From an uncultured Clostridia bacterium (GTDB taxonomy: Bacteria > Bacillota > Clostridia > Oscillospirales > Ruminococcaceae): a stretch of DNA of 54,981 nt. The notes under the pieces are model-generated. The model was not told the DNA's origin and ran no database searches. It saw only the letters and a program-made list of their open reading frames with translations. Each line of letters starts with the position of its first letter. The stretch's first letter is position 1. Below are positions 43,636-51,542 of this stretch, in pieces. Location: positions 1-54,981 of the forward strand of contig CAMMMX010000021.1 of the NCBI GenBank assembly GCA_946498095.1, written 5' to 3'. A program made the translations under genes and the position numbers.

Positions 43636-45330
43636 ATGAAAACGGTAATTGTCGGAGGCGTAGCGGGCGGCGCCTCGGCGGCCGCACGGCTGCGCAGGCT
43701 CGACGAACAGGCGGATATCGTCTTGCTGGAAAAAGGAGCATATATTTCCTTTGCCAACTGCGGCTTGCCCTATTATATAGGCGGAACCATCAAAAATCAG
43801 TCTGCGCTGACTTTGCAGACACCGGAGAGCTTTCACCGCCGCTTCAACGTGGACGTACGGGTCTGCAATGAGGCAGTACACATCAACCGGGACGCTAAAA
43901 CGGTAACGGTACAAGACATCCGTACCGGGAAAAAATACGAGGAGTCTTACGACAAGCTCATCCTTTCTCCCGGCGCACGGCCTGTCATCCCACCAGTACC
44001 AGGACTGCCCTGTACGCGTGCATTTACCTTGCGCAATATCCCTGATACACTCGCTATCGATACCTTTGTCAAGGAAAAGGCACCGCAATCAGCGACCGTT
44101 ATCGGGGGCGGATACATTGGCGTCGAGATGGCGGAAAACCTTACCGAAGCAGGACTTTCGGTGACCATCGTGGAGATGGCCGATCACCTCATTGCGCCGC
44201 TGGACTACGATATGGCCTGCGACTTGCACCGACACCTGAAAAGCCATGGGATAAACGTCCTGACCGGGCACAGGCTAGCCGCTGTCCACGAAACTCCATC
44301 AAGCCTTACACTGACGCTATCCGGCCCCAGCGGGGACCACAGCCTGGCCACCGATCTGCTAATCCTAGCGGCAGGCGTGCGCCCTGAAAGCGATCTTGCG
44401 TCACAAGCAGGCCTTACCGTCAACGCCCGCGGGGCCATCGTCGTTGACGATCATATGTGCACCTCCGACCCCGACGTTTATGCCGTCGGCGACGCCATCG
44501 CTGTAACGGACTTTGTTACCAGCCAGGAGGCATACGTCCCTCTCGCGGGACCAGCCAATCGTCAGGGACGTATCGCCGCCGACAATATTTGTGGCCTCGA
44601 CAGCCGTTACACCGGGACGCAGGGCTCGTCGATCCTCAAGGCGTTTGACATGACCGTCGCCGCGACCGGATTAAGCGAGCACGCCGCACAACAGCAGGGC
44701 GTGCGCTATGAGAAGGTATTTACCTTCTCCCCCTCCCACGCGGGCTACTATCCCGGCGGCAAGGGGATGAGTATCAAAACGCTGTACGATCCTGTGGATG
44801 GGCGTATCCTCGGCGCGCAAATCGTCGGATTCGACGGTGTAGACAAACGTTGTGACGTCCTTGCCACCGCTATCCGCGCAGGCATGACTGCCTACGACCT
44901 GACCCGGCTCGAGCTATGCTATGCACCGCCCTTCTCATCGGCGAAGGACCCCGTCAACATGGTTGGTTTCGTCATTGAGAATACCCTGACCGGTAAGGTC
45001 AAAAACTTCCACTGGCATGACGTGGCCTCCCTCCCCCGGGACGGCAGCGTCACCCTGCTCGATGTGCGCACTCCTACCGAACGCGCATCAGGGTACATCG
45101 ACGGCTTCGTCCACATCCCTCTGGACGATCTGCGGGCGCGTTATACCGAACTCGACCCGGCAAAGCCGGTTTACATCCACTGCCACAGCGGCCTGCGCAG
45201 CTATGTCGCCTGTCGCCTGCTCGCTGGCTATGGCTTCAACTGCTATAACCTGTCCGGCGGATGGCGGCTGTACGAATCGGTGACAGCTGACCGTGCCGTC
45301 CCGGAACATGGCTGTTACGACCCAAAGTAG
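43636..45330 (+). CDS. CoA-disulfide reductase with rhodanese domain
   Basis: A 564-residue flavoprotein. The FAD-binding start is VIVGGVAGGASAAARLRRLD, the single redox Cys42 lies in SFANCGLPYY as in CoADR and persulfide-reducing relatives, the NAD(P)H-binding GGGYIGVEMAENL sits near residue 155, and a pyridine-nucleotide-disulfide dimerisation domain follows. The last 95 or so residues are a rhodanese with active-site HCHSGLRS. The fused enzyme type reduces CoA disulfide or CoA persulfide and can use polysulfide. I chose the ATG at 43636, 9 bases after AAAAGG, which gives the canonical MKTVIVGG start; another ATG is 9 bases earlier. It serves thiol and sulfane-sulfur balance in the cytoplasm. 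Confidence 0.93.
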   Translation: MKTVIVGGVAGGASAAARLRRLDEQADIVLLEKGAYISFANCGLPYYIGGTIKNQSALTLQTPESFHRRFNVDVRVCNEAVHINRDAKTVTVQDIRTGKKYEESYDKLILSPGARPVIPPVPGLPCTRAFTLRNIPDTLAIDTFVKEKAPQSATVIGGGYIGVEMAENLTEAGLSVTIVEMADHLIAPLDYDMACDLHRHLKSHGINVLTGHRLAAVHETPSSLTLTLSGPSGDHSLATDLLILAAGVRPESDLASQAGLTVNARGAIVVDDHMCTSDPDVYAVGDAIAVTDFVTSQEAYVPLAGPANRQGRIAADNICGLDSRYTGTQGSSILKAFDMTVAATGLSEHAAQQQGVRYEKVFTFSPSHAGYYPGGKGMSIKTLYDPVDGRILGAQIVGFDGVDKRCDVLATAIRAGMTAYDLTRLELCYAPPFSSAKDPVNMVGFVIENTLTGKVKNFHWHDVASLPRDGSVTLLDVRTPTERASGYIDGFVHIPLDDLRARYTELDPAKPVYIHCHSGLRSYVACRLLAGYGFNCYNLSGGWRLYESVTADRAVPEHGCYDPK

Positions 45331-45349
45331 GCTCTGCAAATGAAAATAT

Positions 45350-45387
45350 GCCCCGGCGGCACGTCCATTTGGATGCGTCGCCGGGGC
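45350..45387 (+). terminator. Terminator after CoA-disulfide reductase gene
   Basis: GCCCCGGCG pairs with CGCCGGGGC, extended by an imperfect inner stem, with TTCTGTTC following. It lies 20 bases after the stop. Confidence 0.8.
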
Positions 45388-45550
45388 GTTCTGTTCAGCG
45401 CATTTGCGTGACGCAATGAACACGTCAGCGGAATACGCATCCCCCCTCTTTATAACGATGCCTCATTCCGATCACAAAGGGGCTTTCGTGGAATAAACTC
45501 TACAAGCCATCGCACAGCAGCGTCTAGACACATAACCGCAGCTGCGGACG

Positions 45551-46447
45551 TCACCGATCCGTTTGCACGTCCGGCCCGCTCGCACAGATATCAAGGAAAC
45601 GCTGCAGCGGCTCCGAGACGTATTTGTTCTTATGCGTGATCAAACAGAACTGGCGTACCAGATGCACGCCCTCCAACGCAATCTCGCACAGCGTCCCCTG
45701 CGTAATTTCCTGCTTGATCAGGCGACGAGAAATCACCGTCACCCCCTGCCCGGCGATAACGGCGTTCTTAATCGCCTCTGAATTACTGGATACCCACTTT
45801 TCCTCAATTGAGACGCCCTCCTTTGCCAGCGCGGCATCGAACAGCGCACGGGTTCCGCTGCCCTTTTCCCGCAGGACAAACGCTTTCCCCCGCAGCTGCG
45901 GCAACGATACCGACGACAGACCGGCAAAAGGATGCCCTCGCCCTGCCGCAAGTACTAGCTCGTCCTCCATCACCGGACGGACTGCAAGGTCGGAGCTTTT
46001 CACCCTGCCTTCGACAAAGCCGACGTCGAGCTCGCTTTTACAAATCTGCTCCTCGATCTGTGCAGTGTTACCGATGGTAGCCTTCACCCGCATCTGCGGG
46101 TTCTCCGCCTCAAAACGGCCCACCAACGGAGCAAGCACGCAGGTGCCAACAGTGATCGTCGCGCCCACACGTACAATCTGCCGCTGCCCGGACCGGCGCA
46201 TACCCTCTTCCATTTCGTCGAATAACGCGACGATATGGCGTGCATAGTCGAGCAGTCGTTCGCCTTCGGCGGTGATATACAGTTTACGCGACAGCCGTTC
46301 AAACAGCCGTACGCCATAACTGGACTCCAGTTCTGCAATCGCCTGGCTCACCGTCGGCTGCGCGATATAGAGCCGCTGCGCCGCAAGGCTCATTTTACCG
46401 GTATCCGCTACGGCGATAAACACCCGCAGATGGCGTATCGTCATCAT
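45551..46447 (-). CDS. LysR-family transcriptional regulator
   Basis: A 298-residue LysR-type regulator. The winged HTH at the N-terminus contains MSLAAQRLYIAQPTVSQAIA, a linker helix follows, and residues about 90-290 are the periplasmic-binding-protein-like effector domain (VRVGATITVGTCVLAPLV, LDVGFVEGRV, FVLREKGSGTRALFDAAL). The GTRALFD segment resembles CysB/CysL-like regulators of sulfur or CO2-responsive genes. AAGGAGAG precedes a double ATG. It is convergent with the CoA-disulfide reductase gene and has no divergent target next to it, so its regulon cannot be read here. Confidence 0.93.
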   Translation of the reverse strand: MMTIRHLRVFIAVADTGKMSLAAQRLYIAQPTVSQAIAELESSYGVRLFERLSRKLYITAEGERLLDYARHIVALFDEMEEGMRRSGQRQIVRVGATITVGTCVLAPLVGRFEAENPQMRVKATIGNTAQIEEQICKSELDVGFVEGRVKSSDLAVRPVMEDELVLAAGRGHPFAGLSSVSLPQLRGKAFVLREKGSGTRALFDAALAKEGVSIEEKWVSSNSEAIKNAVIAGQGVTVISRRLIKQEITQGTLCEIALEGVHLVRQFCLITHKNKYVSEPLQRFLDICASGPDVQTDR

Positions 46448-46720
46448 TTCTCTCCTTTTTGCAAGCGGTTAAGGAAGCTTCCAGACAATTCTCCAGCGCG
46501 TAGATTATTACGAGAATTCTGTGATATTCCCCGCGATCTATACATTTTGTTTTAAACATTTTCCACGGACTTTTCCACACTCGTCCCCACCAACAGCTCC
46601 GACGTGTCGAATGATGCCGGAGGGAGTTTTGATTGAACTTCAAAATGACGTGGAAAAGTTTCGCCTGTTTTCAACATGAAAAAGTTGAAAGTGTTAAAAG
46701 CGCAAATTTTATACGCAAGG

Positions 46721-48151
46721 TTATCTGTGCGTTCTACGTTTTTTCAGAAATCGGGAAGAAAGTCGGTCTACAATATAGACCAAGTCCTTTAAATTCAGTA
46801 AAATGAAAAGCACGAAAAAGCCCAGCTGCACCAAATGGAAAGGTTTCGCGTCGAATAAAACCGCCAACCCCTGCAGGACAAGCAGTAACGTATTCATGAA
46901 CAGCTTTCCTGCTCCGATACGGAATCGAATATACCGTCTGGTATCGATAGCACGCACGATAAAGACGAGCGCAAAGCTGATAAAGGTCGCTACAGCGGCA
47001 CCAGTTGCCCCCATCACTGGAATCAGCAGGAAATTAAGTACTATATTTGCCACTGCTCCGATACAAGTGGTGACCATAGACATGACCGTCTTCTTTGTCG
47101 CCACATAAATCGTCCCCGTAAACTGTACCAGGCAGGTAAAGACCACAGCGGCAATCAGGAAAGGCGCGTAATGGTAGGAAGTATAAAAATCGTCGCTGAC
47201 AAGGAGGCGGGTAGAAATTTTAATAGTCATCAAAAGTCCCGAAGCGACCAGAAAGACAATTAGCCGATAATAACGGAAAACGCTGGAATAAAAACGCCCT
47301 TTGTCCTGGCTGCCATTCTCCTCCACGGCTGACATCTGCCATGCCTGGTAAAAAAATCCGGCAAATACAGTAATAATCGTAGGAACCTTGTAGGCGATGG
47401 TATACAATCCGTTGACGCTGCTGCCCAGGAAATAGGTGACGATGTAACGGTCGGACATATTGATCACCCACCAAGATACAGCGGTCGGAATCAGAGGGAT
47501 GCTGTAGCGCAGCATCATCTTGGAAACTTGGAGATTCAGCCCTTTGATGTCAATAAACTTACGCAGGCTTGCGATCAGGAAAAGACATATGGTGGAAACA
47601 ATATCCGCAAGGATAATCGCGAAGATATAGCCGTTGATCCCCATCTGTAACGGCAGCAGGAAGACAACGGTAAAAACGATAGTCAGAATAGTGGTGAAGA
47701 TCCCGTCAAGAGCATAAAGCTTGACCATCCCTTTTGCACGAATAAACTGCGCATGCACACCTTTCATCCCGGAAGAGAGCACGTAGATGAAAATATGCCA
47801 TTTAAAGTCCCGCAGAGCGTCGAAGAAGTTTAAAATCCACAACAGACATAGGAAGACTGCCGCGCCTACCAGTACAGTCAGAACCCCTGTGGTATAGACG
47901 TCACTGCGACGGTAGAGCTTGCGCTCCAAGCCAAATCGGATTACTCCCTCGGTCACGCTGAGGGTGATAATAGGGATCAGTAGATTTGCGGTTCCCGTTA
48001 CCAGTTCGATGGTGCCGTAATCCCCAGGAGTGAGCACACGGGTATAAAGCGGCATCAGCAGAAAGACCAGCACCTTGGAAGAAAAGGAGCCGATGACGAA
48101 GATCAGGGTATTGGAAATCAGCTTCTTGTATTTATTCATGGGAGAGTCCAT
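46721..48151 (-). CDS. Polysaccharide flippase, Wzx/MurJ-like (MOP superfamily)
   Basis: A 476-residue integral membrane protein with about 12-14 spans. It starts ISNTLIFVIGSFSSKVLVFL with LLMPLYTRVLTPGDYGTIEL, the typical Wzx opening, and continues with VVFLLPLQMGINGYIFAIIL. It would flip lipid-linked oligosaccharides across the membrane. AAAGGAG lies 3 bases before the ATG at 48151 and 15 before the one at 48139, so the start is uncertain. No glycosyltransferase or polymerase is adjacent, so it is an orphan flippase. The main polysaccharide operon has its own ABC exporter. The C-terminal tail is basic (RFLKKRRTHR). Confidence 0.9.
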   Translation of the reverse strand: MDSPMNKYKKLISNTLIFVIGSFSSKVLVFLLMPLYTRVLTPGDYGTIELVTGTANLLIPIITLSVTEGVIRFGLERKLYRRSDVYTTGVLTVLVGAAVFLCLLWILNFFDALRDFKWHIFIYVLSSGMKGVHAQFIRAKGMVKLYALDGIFTTILTIVFTVVFLLPLQMGINGYIFAIILADIVSTICLFLIASLRKFIDIKGLNLQVSKMMLRYSIPLIPTAVSWWVINMSDRYIVTYFLGSSVNGLYTIAYKVPTIITVFAGFFYQAWQMSAVEENGSQDKGRFYSSVFRYYRLIVFLVASGLLMTIKISTRLLVSDDFYTSYHYAPFLIAAVVFTCLVQFTGTIYVATKKTVMSMVTTCIGAVANIVLNFLLIPVMGATGAAVATFISFALVFIVRAIDTRRYIRFRIGAGKLFMNTLLLVLQGLAVLFDAKPFHLVQLGFFVLFILLNLKDLVYIVDRLSSRFLKKRRTHR

Positions 48152-48397
48152 CCACTCCTTTCCAGCATGAAGTTATAGAAAACGCGGCAATCCTCCAACC
48201 GCCGAACAACAGCCAGTCCCGAATGAACGCATACCGCGTCATCAGGCGAAAGGAAAATACCGCTCGTCTACGGGACGTCCGCCCATGCCACAAGCAGTAC
48301 AACCGGATTTCTCATCGGCACCTAGTACGCCGTCGGGGGATAGCCGATAGGATCAGTATACCAGAAAAAACAGGAAAGATCCACCGGGCAGGCAAAA

Positions 48398-49069
48398 TTA
48401 CACCTCGCCGTAAAGGGTTCTCCTGCTAAATTCCTCTATTTGCCTGACTCTTTCCGGCCGATTGAAACGTTCGTTGTCTTGTCTTAGCATCTCCAAACTA
48501 GACACATAAACCGTCTCTCCCTGGTAGACTACCTTTCCCAGCTTGTTCATATCAAAGGGCTCAAGCTCTTTGTTATGAAAAGAAAATCCAATTACGGCTT
48601 CCAAGAAAGTTTGTCCCAGCCCGCTCATAATCCAATTATCACAGCGCTCAAACGGCTTTATCGCTTGTTGATAAAAGTGCTTTCTCACTTTGTCAAAGTC
48701 CGATTCATTCGGTATGATAATATTCACATCCTTCGGTGCCACATAAATCCCCCATAATGCCAGCGCCACGCTGCCATGTACATACCAATCCACGTCCAGA
48801 CGCTTCATTTCGGGGATAAGCAATGTCAAAGCCTTTTCCCAGGGGGCAGGAATCAGCTTGAGCTGCTGTTTTACAGCGTTCTCTCCGTGTCTGGCAAAAT
48901 TTCTGGCACAGTACTCAAAATCCGGAACATTATCATACGTTTTAATAAATCCGTCCCCCAGCTGCCACCACAAATCGTTTTTAAAATATTCCCAATACGC
49001 TTCGTCCACGTCCTCCGCATAATATGCGTAGCAATTCCAGTCAAACATCTGTTTCACATACAGTTTCAT
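48398..49069 (-). CDS. Nucleotidyltransferase-fold protein, probably degenerate
   Basis: A 223-residue protein. Residues about 95-150 match the minimal nucleotidyltransferase pattern: WYVHGSVALALWGIYVAPKD, then VNIIIP. The first metal Asp is present but the second acidic residue is Asn (DVN instead of DxD), so catalysis may be lost or changed. The region after it (SSLEMLRQDNERFNRPERV) resembles the helix found in aminoglycoside-nucleotidyltransferase-like and AbiEii-like proteins. The N-terminal 90 residues are unfamiliar and rich in Tyr and Trp (NCYAYYAEDVDEAYWEYF). It is monocistronic. An orphan toxin-like or regulatory role is possible but unsupported. Confidence 0.7.
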   Translation of the reverse strand: MKLYVKQMFDWNCYAYYAEDVDEAYWEYFKNDLWWQLGDGFIKTYDNVPDFEYCARNFARHGENAVKQQLKLIPAPWEKALTLLIPEMKRLDVDWYVHGSVALALWGIYVAPKDVNIIIPNESDFDKVRKHFYQQAIKPFERCDNWIMSGLGQTFLEAVIGFSFHNKELEPFDMNKLGKVVYQGETVYVSSLEMLRQDNERFNRPERVRQIEEFSRRTLYGEV

Positions 49070-49398
49070 GTCTTCCCTCCGCTTGTATTAAGCCGCCGGT
49101 TCTTCCTCCGCGTATCTTACACGTGGAAAAGAACGCCTGCTTCGCTGCAAAAACAAAGGTTTCCTTCTATCGTAATAGCTGTTCTCAGTTTACACCAGAT
49201 AGTAGGATTTTTCAATGCCCCGATTCGGGAATTTCTACTGCTAAAATCGGTTTCGTCTCACCCATATAGAATATTGTACCGTCCGCATGCAAAACAAAGA
49301 GATATGAGGTACACTCGCCTAATACATACTTTGTGAGTCTCTCGTTCTGCCAGGAAAACAAGTTTTGTACCTCCCAGTTAAAGGTACCCCGAAATATC
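49070..49398. other. Intergenic region upstream of GH172 gene
   Basis: About 330 bases between divergent genes. Overlapping short open frames on both strands lack ribosome binding sites. The only recognised signals are the promoter at 49399-49426 and a small GGGATGCTTGTCCC hairpin in the leader downstream of it. Confidence 0.45.
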
Positions 49399-49426
49399 TT
49401 GACTTTTCTCCTGCCGCCTGTATAAT
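49399..49426 (+). promoter_or_regulatory. Promoter of GH172 gene
   Basis: TTGACT, a 16-base spacer and TATAAT, about 70 bases upstream of the ATG. A small hairpin (GGGATGCTTGTCCC) lies in the leader near 49450. Confidence 0.8.
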
Positions 49427-49497
49427 GAAAGATATTGAATCCTGCCGGGATGCTTGTCCCGGTTCTAAAGATGTGATACAAAAGGAGCGTAACACCG

Positions 49498-50655
49498 ATG
49501 TTATTGGACAACACACCACTGTATCAGGCGCCCAAAGGCGTCAAGACCCGCTGGGCAAGCTTTGAAAACCCAGACGCTCTTCCCGGAAAGGGCGGTATGA
49601 AAAACGGCGGTCGCAAGGGCGACGCCAACCGTGTCGTAGCCGCCGGCGAGAGTGTTATATTGGCGCACGCCGAAGGGACGAGCGGTATCGTGCGTCGTAT
49701 TTGGATTACCATCAACAACCGCAGCGCGAAGTTCTTGCGTGGCGTGCGCATCGACATGTACTGGGACGGCGCGGAGAAGCCGGCTGTATCGGCGCCTCTA
49801 GGGGACTTCTTCGGCCACGGACTGGGACGCATGGCCACCTTTGACTCAGCGCTGCTGTCCTCGCCGGAGGGACGTAGCTTCAACTGCGTTTTCCCCATGC
49901 CCTTCCGCGACAGCATGAAAATTGTCTTCACCAACGACTGCGACGAACAGGTGGACATGCTGTTCTACGACGTCGACTACACCATCGGCGACGATGTGGG
50001 CGACTGCCTGTACTTCCACGCCTTCTATAACCGCGAGCGCGAGACGCAGTACAAGAAGGACTACACCATCCTGCCCACACTGCGCGGCAAGGGACGTTTC
50101 CTGGGCGTCAATTTCGGCGTTATCGCCAATCAGGACATCTACTTCAACACCTGGTGGGGCGAGGGCGAGGCCAAGCTGTACATCGACGGCGATACCCAAT
50201 ACCCAACTCTGTGCGGCACCGGTACAGAGGACTACATCGGCAGTGCCTGGAGCCAGGGGCAGTATGCCAACCTCTACCAGGGTTGTCACGTCGCTGACCA
50301 CGAGAACATGCAGTTCTGTTTTTACCGCTACCACCTGCCTGACCCGATCTATTTCTACGAGAGCATTCGTTACGAGATGTTCCAGATTGGCTGCTATTAC
50401 CCGGAGCACAGGGAGATGTTCCATAAACTGGGCAAACCGGTGTACACCAACGCCGAGGGCTACCATGAGATCGACTTTACCAACGCTCCAGAATTCGGGC
50501 TGTTTGAGCGCGAAAAAGACGACTGGTCAAGCGTGGCTTACTTCTACCTTGACAAGCCGTCGTCCGACCTCCCCTCTCTGCCCTCCTACGCCGACCGTAT
50601 TGCCGGTCTAGTCGCGGAAGAAGCGGCCGACAGCGGCTTCATGAAGCTGGACTGA
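49498..50655 (+). CDS. GH172 (DUF2961) glycoside hydrolase
   Basis: A 385-residue protein of the former DUF2961 family, now GH172, whose studied members act on difructose dianhydride or D-arabinofuranosides. The double jelly-roll opening GIVRRIWITINNRSAKFLRG and the conserved CGTGTEDYIGSAWSQGQY, whose Glu is in the catalytic region, are clear. No signal peptide is present, so it works inside the cell on imported sugars. AAAGGAG is about 10 bases before the ATG. A terminator follows. Together with the cytoplasmic GH43 it suggests use of furanosides, but no transporter is adjacent. Confidence 0.9.
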   Translation: MLLDNTPLYQAPKGVKTRWASFENPDALPGKGGMKNGGRKGDANRVVAAGESVILAHAEGTSGIVRRIWITINNRSAKFLRGVRIDMYWDGAEKPAVSAPLGDFFGHGLGRMATFDSALLSSPEGRSFNCVFPMPFRDSMKIVFTNDCDEQVDMLFYDVDYTIGDDVGDCLYFHAFYNRERETQYKKDYTILPTLRGKGRFLGVNFGVIANQDIYFNTWWGEGEAKLYIDGDTQYPTLCGTGTEDYIGSAWSQGQYANLYQGCHVADHENMQFCFYRYHLPDPIYFYESIRYEMFQIGCYYPEHREMFHKLGKPVYTNAEGYHEIDFTNAPEFGLFEREKDDWSSVAYFYLDKPSSDLPSLPSYADRIAGLVAEEAADSGFMKLD

Positions 50656-50689
50656 TTAAAAAAGAGAACCCATCCGCTTAGGATTCACA

Positions 50690-50721
50690 AAGAGCCACGG
50701 GAATATATTCCCGTGGCTCTT
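50690..50721. terminator. Terminator between GH172 gene and lipoprotein pseudogene
   Basis: A 32-base uninterrupted palindrome: AAGAGCCACGGGAATA with its exact complement. It can fold with a 4-base loop. It lies between convergent genes. Confidence 0.8.
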
Positions 50722-50745
50722 ACCGCTTTTCCGACTGTAACGCTG

Positions 50746-51510
50746 TTACCGGTCAATAACAAGAAGCATCAAGTTTGCCGCTTGGTAAATCTCTCCACTT
50801 TGCCCAACTTCCAGCGAATCAACGCCTCGCGCCACTGTTCCGTCCTCATAATACGGCACGACAGCCAGCAGGATTTGATCCGCCCGAATACCGCCCTGCC
50901 CGTTTTCGATCCCTACTGGTTTTTCTACAGGGACGATTTGTCCATCATGATAGGAAAAACACCTTACATGGGCGTCTGGATTGGCAATCATATCGTACAC
51001 GCTGCTGTCGGGATAAAAATGCACCTCGTAGAAGGAGGGTTCCCCAATCTTCTCCTTTTGCGTCCACGCGGAGACGGAAATTTCATCCCAAAGCGCCGCG
51101 AACTCCTGAAGAGATACCCAACTGGAGGCATCTGCATAATCGGTAGCAAGGACGTTTTCCTGGATCCGGTTATACCTAATGGAATCTACGGTAGCCTGAA
51201 AGTTGGGGGCGGTTTCAGAAATCTCGCCACAGGAAACCGTTCCGTCCCCGTAATAATTGTTCCCGTTTTCCTATCGTTCCAACGCCCACACCTGTGTATG
51301 GATATAAGAAATCCCACTGCCCGCGTTGAGCTTGACATGAGCTTGATTGAGCCAGACCATGTCATCCTTTGCGTGAATTTTCCTGCATGCTTCATCTGAA
51401 AACTGAGTAAATGAATCCAAATAGACTGGGAAAGGCGTCTGATTATTTTTACACCCACTAAAAAGCGTCATGAATATTACTAAAAGTATAAAAGCCACAC
51501 GGTTTCTCAT
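50746..51510 (-). pseudogene. Lipoprotein gene interrupted by one amber codon
   Basis: From ATG 51510 (AAGGA 7 bases upstream) a lipoprotein signal peptide with lipobox FSGC begins a 254-residue protein. One in-frame TAG at 51271-51273 splits it: TQVWALER-stop-ENGNNYYGDGTVSCGE. The rest (SFYEVHFYPDSSVYDMIANP, then PYYEDGTVARGVDSLEVGQS) stays in the same frame to the stop at 50746, with no frameshift. This suggests a very recent nonsense mutation, or a sequence error. I do not recognise the family. It would sit on the outer face of the membrane. It lies 33 bases after the ABC-F gene's stop on the same strand. Confidence 0.75.
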
Positions 51511-51542
51511 GAGAAAATCCTTCTTTTCCTTTCGGCACATTA

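Noticed and set aside
42831-43757. Longer start for the GNAT gene
   Set aside because: The extra 110 codons run through the divergent promoter and have no ribosome binding site; GAGGAGG supports 43427.
51271-51273. TAG as pyrrolysine
   Set aside because: Ordinary genes in the window end with TAG (GH26 genes at 35731 and 37402), and nothing suggests pyl genes.
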